From a virus: a stretch of 23,965 nucleotides of DNA. Of the stretch, positions 21,030-23,965 are shown in pieces (the first letter of the stretch is position 1; every line of letters begins with the position of its first letter). The position numbers were made by a program, and so were the translations under genes. The notes below the pieces were generated by a model that was not told where the DNA came from, made no database searches, and saw only the letters and a program-made list of their open reading frames with translations. Location of the stretch: the IMG/VR virus record IMGVR_UViG_3300028030_000434, positions 1 to 23,965 of that record; one strand, 5' to 3'.

Positions 21030-21497
21030 TTAGTTATCTATCCACCCCAAGTATTTTAATGTAGAATCAATATGTTTTTGCATATTTATAGGTATTTTGT
21101 ATTTTTCATAAGCTATAGACAATGAATCCTTGAAACTTAATTTTTTATTCCTTTCGTTTGCTGCCTTCCAGCCCGCAAGCATTTCAAGAATATCGAGCAA
21201 ATTCATATCGCCAAACCCTTTCCCGTGATATGCCGTATGATGTCTATTGTTCTTATAATGATGCTCGATTGCCGGTTTAATTTCTTCCATACATTCCGAA
21301 TATAACTTACTCCCATATTCAGCCTGCTTAAATTTAGGGCGTGTTTTTACGAAAGATGTAAATTCAAATTCATCAAGCTTTGTCCTATCGTGCAATATCC
21401 CTCTTTTCGTTAAATCTGAATTGAACTCACTTATATTTGCTTGTACGTCTGAAATATGTCTGATAATTTCAATTAGTGTATCTGTTTCTGGTGTCAT
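21030..21497 (-). CDS. DUF5662 family protein
   Basis: The 155-residue product fits a widespread phage/bacterial family of unknown role. The markers are H-D-R-T-K-L-D-E-F-E-F near residue 35, a central H-H-Y-K-N-N-R-H-H-T-A-Y-H near 80-92, and M-N-L-L-D-I-L-E-M-L-A-G-W-K-A-A at 98-113. The clustered His and Asp residues suggest metal binding, as in HD-like phosphohydrolases, but I do not claim activity. AGGGGAAA precedes the ATG. Confidence 0.75.
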   Translation of the reverse strand: MTPETDTLIEIIRHISDVQANISEFNSDLTKRGILHDRTKLDEFEFTSFVKTRPKFKQAEYGSKLYSECMEEIKPAIEHHYKNNRHHTAYHGKGFGDMNLLDILEMLAGWKAANERNKKLSFKDSLSIAYEKYKIPINMQKHIDSTLKYLGWIDN

Positions 21498-21512
21498 ATT
21501 TTCCCCTCTTTA

Positions 21513-22049
21513 TTATCTTTCTTCAAAATCTTTTAACGTTAATGTTCCGTTGTTTAGCCCGATTAAAAGCTGCTTTCCCCTTTTGAACTCTGTTTCTGCT
21601 ATTGCCCTTGAATATATAACCAAGGATTTTATAAATTCGTAATAAGCAAGTGCCGTTTCTGTTTTTACGAATATTGTTTCTCCGTGTTCTTTCATAAAAA
21701 CCCTATATTCAATTTTGTCTTTCTCCCCTGCATCAATTGTTTTCATTAAATTATTAAATGTTATACAAAGATTGCCCGATATATCATTACCCACATAGTA
21801 AGGATTGCCTGTTCCTTGATAAAAATTGAATTTATCTGGTCTATCCTCTTTCTTTAATGCTGCGTGATGGATATTCCATCGCCCTAATTGAATTATTGAA
21901 TAACCGTCTGAATTTTCTTTTACCCCCTTCCCTAATTCAAGTAATCTTTTACAGGAGTTACATAATTCATCTTTTGCTATACGTGGATTTTCCTCACCGG
22001 ACAATTTGCAACCTACACAAACAGCTTTCCCTTTATAATATGCCCTCAT
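21513..22049 (-). CDS. Protein with N-terminal zinc-binding motif
   Basis: The 178-residue product is not recognised by family. Two cysteine pairs near the N-terminus, V-C-V-G-C-K (11-15) and L-C-N-S-C-K (29-34), would form one zinc ribbon. The rest is alpha/beta with no recognised motif, though E-T-I-F-V-K-T-E-T-A-L-A-Y-Y is a strand-helix unit. Its ATG overlaps the stop of the gene before it by four bases. Confidence 0.6.
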   Translation of the reverse strand: MRAYYKGKAVCVGCKLSGEENPRIAKDELCNSCKRLLELGKGVKENSDGYSIIQLGRWNIHHAALKKEDRPDKFNFYQGTGNPYYVGNDISGNLCITFNNLMKTIDAGEKDKIEYRVFMKEHGETIFVKTETALAYYEFIKSLVIYSRAIAETEFKRGKQLLIGLNNGTLTLKDFEER

Positions 22050-22228
22050 CTAGCAACCCTGTTAGCAATTATTTTATTTTCTGCATATATTACACCTTTT
22101 TCAAATCCATCTTTGAAACCTAACTTGAATTTATCGCCCACACCGTGCCGATAGCGCAACTCGTTTGCTTGTTTTTCTGCTTCCGCCCTTACTTTGCTAT
22201 AATCAATTTTGAGTTTTTTATTTTTCAT
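22046..22228 (-). CDS. Small basic helical protein
   Basis: The 60-residue product is not recognised. It is a Lys/Arg/Glu-rich helix with a G-F-K-D-G-F-E-K-G-V-I-Y-A-E-N motif in the middle, a repeat-like pattern common to small phage proteins of unknown role. Start and stop overlap both neighbours by four bases. Confidence 0.55.
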   Translation of the reverse strand: MKNKKLKIDYSKVRAEAEKQANELRYRHGVGDKFKLGFKDGFEKGVIYAENKIIANRVAR

Positions 22229-22809
22229 TTATTCACCCTTTGTTTACGCAACCATTCTTTACCGTCCAATATCTCAATACCGTGTTCCGCGCCTTCCCTT
22301 ATTATTTCTTTTATATAGTTCGTGAATGCCCGTGTTGTTAGTGCTGCTGTTGACTTTACCCAGTCAATCCTTAGCCGGACAGTCTTAATTTTTTCCTCTG
22401 AATAGACTATTATTTCTTTCATAGTAGGTCTAATGCTCTGGCTAACATCATTCATTATTCTGTGAATCTTTTTATCTTTATCCGGGTCTGACATATCCAC
22501 TATATCAGTCCTGCCAAGAAATTTCTTTGCAAAATACTCGTGAGCATCATTAGCCGTTTTGAAGTATGCCGGAACAAATGAGGGAAGTACACCGCCTCTA
22601 TAATATTTTTGCATCCGCCAAGTATCATAACTAGACGCTTTCTCATACCTGACGACGTATTCTTCGCCCTCTTTTAATTCATCCAAGAACTGTTTAATTT
22701 TATTATTTGACGTTAAAATTAAATCTTCATCCCCAATTCTCCGATATGAACATTCTGCTTTATTCACTACACCACCCGCAAGTTTTTGTATGACCTGACA
22801 TAACGTCAA
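22225..22809 (-). CDS. Hypothetical protein, possibly recombination related
   Basis: The protein is at most 194 residues. The N-terminus is uncertain: TTG 22809 overlaps the previous gene by 50 bases, and GTG 22767 would give a shorter overlap. The core starts near N-K-I-K-Q-F-L-D-E-L and has Y-Y-R-G-G-V-L-P, then the C-terminal L-T-T-R-A-F-T-N-Y-I-K-E-I-I-R-E-G-A-E-H-like stretch, which resembles the last part of phage NinB-type recombination proteins. That match is from memory and weak. It sits near the RusA cassette's operon end. Confidence 0.55.
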   Translation of the reverse strand: MTLCQVIQKLAGGVVNKAECSYRRIGDEDLILTSNNKIKQFLDELKEGEEYVVRYEKASSYDTWRMQKYYRGGVLPSFVPAYFKTANDAHEYFAKKFLGRTDIVDMSDPDKDKKIHRIMNDVSQSIRPTMKEIIVYSEEKIKTVRLRIDWVKSTAALTTRAFTNYIKEIIREGAEHGIEILDGKEWLRKQRVNK

Positions 22810-22900
22810 AAAATCTTGCTACTGTTATCCGACCACACCTGCATTTGAATTTTGCGTATTGATTCCGGTTATTATCTCTGTGTGAATATTCTGCAAACAT
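22760..22900 (-). CDS. Small zinc-binding-like protein
   Basis: The 46-residue product begins at ATG 22900, coupled to the previous stop (TGATG) and preceded by GGGAAAG; a TTG at 22951 would lengthen it by 17 residues. It carries F-K-C-R-C-G-R-I-T-V and a final G-H-T-K-T-C-G-W-C-S-E. These are the two cysteine pairs of a zinc beta-ribbon found as a module in homing-endonuclease-like and other phage proteins. It is likely a truncated or minimal copy of that module. The function is unknown. Confidence 0.6.
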   Translation of the reverse strand: MFAEYSHRDNNRNQYAKFKCRCGRITVARFFDVMSGHTKTCGWCSE

Positions 22901-23205
22901 CAAATGAACTTTCCCGGTATTTCCGGGTATTTCACTTTTACATTTAGCCAATTTGCAACCTCTTTTGTTAGAAATAACTCCGTTGTCATTAGTACGGAGA
23001 CTACTTCGTGTATATCATCAAGAATATCCACTCTATTAGAATACTCCTGAAATAATTTACTTATTTTATATTTTTTATCAGATAATTCTATTCCTTGAAA
23101 AATTATTAACTTAACCAGTCTTTCTTTAACCGCTACCGGTATTTCTTTGTATATTTCTTCGACATAGGGAAGATGCTTAACCCCTTCTTTCGTGTATTCA
23201 ATCAT
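22900..23205 (-). CDS. Hypothetical protein
   Basis: The 101-residue product is not recognised. It is helical, with V-A-V-K-E-R-L-V-K-L-I-I-F-Q-G-I-E-L and a C-terminal E-V-A-N-W-L-N-V-K-V-K-Y-P. AGGAG precedes the ATG at good distance. It overlaps the DUF5131 gene end by eight bases, so it is the next gene in that operon. Confidence 0.6.
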   Translation of the reverse strand: MIEYTKEGVKHLPYVEEIYKEIPVAVKERLVKLIIFQGIELSDKKYKISKLFQEYSNRVDILDDIHEVVSVLMTTELFLTKEVANWLNVKVKYPEIPGKFI

Positions 23206-23965
23206 TTGGGAACTCCTGCCGTTGTAAATATTTCGGGAATTTAGAAATATCTTTTTCTATTTTCCCGTCAATTTCTATTTGTTTAACAAACACAGACTTG
23301 CCGTATATTTCCGCCTGCTTAACAATTGCACCTATCCATTCTGTTTTGGTACGTTGTTTATTTCTTCCTGACATTGCACCAACAATTATCCAATCCACAA
23401 GACCCGCACCAAACATTTTCCTAGTTGGAATGTACTCCAAGACAGGCTCGAAGGAAACATATCTTATCCTTTCAGTCTTTATAAATTCGTTCAAATCGAA
23501 TAGTTTAGTTAATTCATTTTCTTTTGTTACAGTTACACCAAACCAAACATTATCCGGCATAATCGGGTCAAGTTTTTTATACACTTTCGGAAATTTCGTT
23601 AGGAACAAAAAGGTATGCTGCGGATGTTTTTTGATGCGTTCCACTACTCTATTCATCCACTCATCCTTCCAAAAAGCAATATCCGACATTGAGCCAACGA
23701 ATATTCGGCTCGGTTTTTTCGGTAATTGCTTTTCCAATTGGTGTTCAAATAAAAAAGGTTCAAAGCTTTGAATTTTCTCGATTTTATCATCGTAATAAAC
23801 CTCAGCAATTTCCGGGTCTATATTTCGATACTCATTTTCCGCTCTTACCATCGGTTCGGCAAATCTTTTCGCTATTCCTTTTGCATAACAATTATGAGAA
23901 GCATATCCATTTGCAAAATAAGTATGTTCAGAAGTTGTTATATCAATTAAATCTAAAAATCCAAC
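23198..23965 (-). CDS. DUF5131 (phage Gp37/Gp68) protein, C-terminal part, intein-interrupted
   Basis: The visible frame runs open to the window edge and is longer than a reading from the ATG at 23851 would suggest. The mature part begins C-Y-A-K-G-I-A-K-R-F, the conserved C-Y-A-E-x-x-A-K-R segment that in this family closes an N-terminal cysteine cluster. It continues with F-V-G-S-M-S-D, L-F-L-T-K-F-P, N-V-W-F-G-V-T-V, R-Y-V-S-F-E-P-V-L and W-I-I-V-G-A-M-S-G, all family landmarks. Upstream of the Cys lie 25 residues of an intein. The family role is unknown; its cysteine cluster suggests metal binding. The ATG at 23851 is not the true start. Confidence 0.85.
   Translation of the reverse strand, partial: VGFLDLIDITTSEHTYFANGYASHNCYAKGIAKRFAEPMVRAENEYRNIDPEIAEVYYDDKIEKIQSFEPFLFEHQLEKQLPKKPSRIFVGSMSDIAFWKDEWMNRVVERIKKHPQHTFLFLTKFPKVYKKLDPIMPDNVWFGVTVTKENELTKLFDLNEFIKTERIRYVSFEPVLEYIPTRKMFGAGLVDWIIVGAMSGRNKQRTKTEWIGAIVKQAEIYGKSVFVKQIEIDGKIEKDISKFPKYLQRQEFPND
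23891..23965 (-). other. Intein 3: C-terminal end of an intein in the DUF5131 gene
   Basis: The 25 in-frame residues before the DUF5131 Cys read F-L-D-L-I-D-I-T-T-S-E-H-T-Y-F-A-N-G-Y-A-S-H-N. This is intein block F (L-I-D-I-x-x-x-x-H-T-Y-F-A-N-G) and block G ending in S-H-N, with Cys as the +1 residue. The intein N-terminus and any endonuclease lie beyond the window. Confidence 0.88.

Noticed and set aside
23298-23771. Plus-strand frame opposite the DUF5131 gene
   Set aside because: It is antisense to a recognised family, without an RBS or domain.
1-23965. CRISPR array, rRNA or integrase attachment site
   Set aside because: No regularly spaced repeats, no rRNA-like sequence and no integrase gene were seen.

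Overview
The window is a 24-kb piece of an AT-rich tailed dsDNA bacteriophage (or prophage) genome. The evidence is a compact morphogenesis block (small and large terminase, P22-type portal, scaffold-like protein, N4 gp56/DUF4043-type major capsid protein) with tightly overlapping genes, nearly all on the minus strand and read from right to left. Strong Shine-Dalgarno sequences (AGGAG, GGAGA) precede many genes, so the host is a bacterium that uses SD initiation. The sequence alone does not identify the host. The portal and capsid families suggest a podovirus-like particle.

Layout, left to right. (1) 1-6400: an HNH homing endonuclease, a small post-capsid gene, a strong terminator, the capsid and scaffold genes, small basic or unknown proteins, a lysozyme-like transglycosylase, a sigma-70-like factor and a KH-domain RNA-binding protein. 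(2) 6400-8373: a zinc-ribbon protein, a small unknown protein, a plus-strand tnpB (IS200/IS605 type) and a small membrane protein. (3) 8348-14263: portal, then a large terminase gene carrying two inteins, then the small terminase. (4) 14264-14434: a divergent control region with promoters on both strands and a perfect 14-bp inverted repeat. (5) 14435-15458: three small plus-strand genes of unknown role. (6) 15506-23965: a minus-strand early/metabolic block with a beta-class DNA methyltransferase, a PD-(D/E)XK nuclease-like protein, an HNH-like protein, a RusA resolvase, a DEDDh exonuclease, a DUF5662 protein, many small unknown proteins, and the C-terminal part of a DUF5131 (phage Gp37/Gp68) gene that is itself interrupted by an intein.

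The most striking theme is the load of selfish elements placed at the most conserved codons of phage genes. A class 3 (Trp-Cys-Thr) mini-intein sits in the terminase P-loop. A second intein sits beside the third nuclease Asp of the same terminase. A third sits at a cysteine of the DUF5131 motif. One HNH gene follows the capsid block and a tnpB lies in the structural cluster. The second terminase intein is the best candidate for something undescribed: its endonuclease is not fused in frame as usual. Instead, a complete 212-residue HNH/zinc-finger gene with its own SD and start codon is nested in another reading frame of the same strand, while the terminase-intein frame stays open for all ~213 overlapping codons.

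How the parts probably work together (inference): housekeeping-type promoters in the divergent region fire terminase transcription (possibly leaderless) leftward and the small plus-strand operon rightward. The phage sigma factor and KH protein may tune later expression of the head genes. The nuclease/methyltransferase block processes replicating DNA before packaging. No gene-free stretch longer than 300 bases exists in the window.
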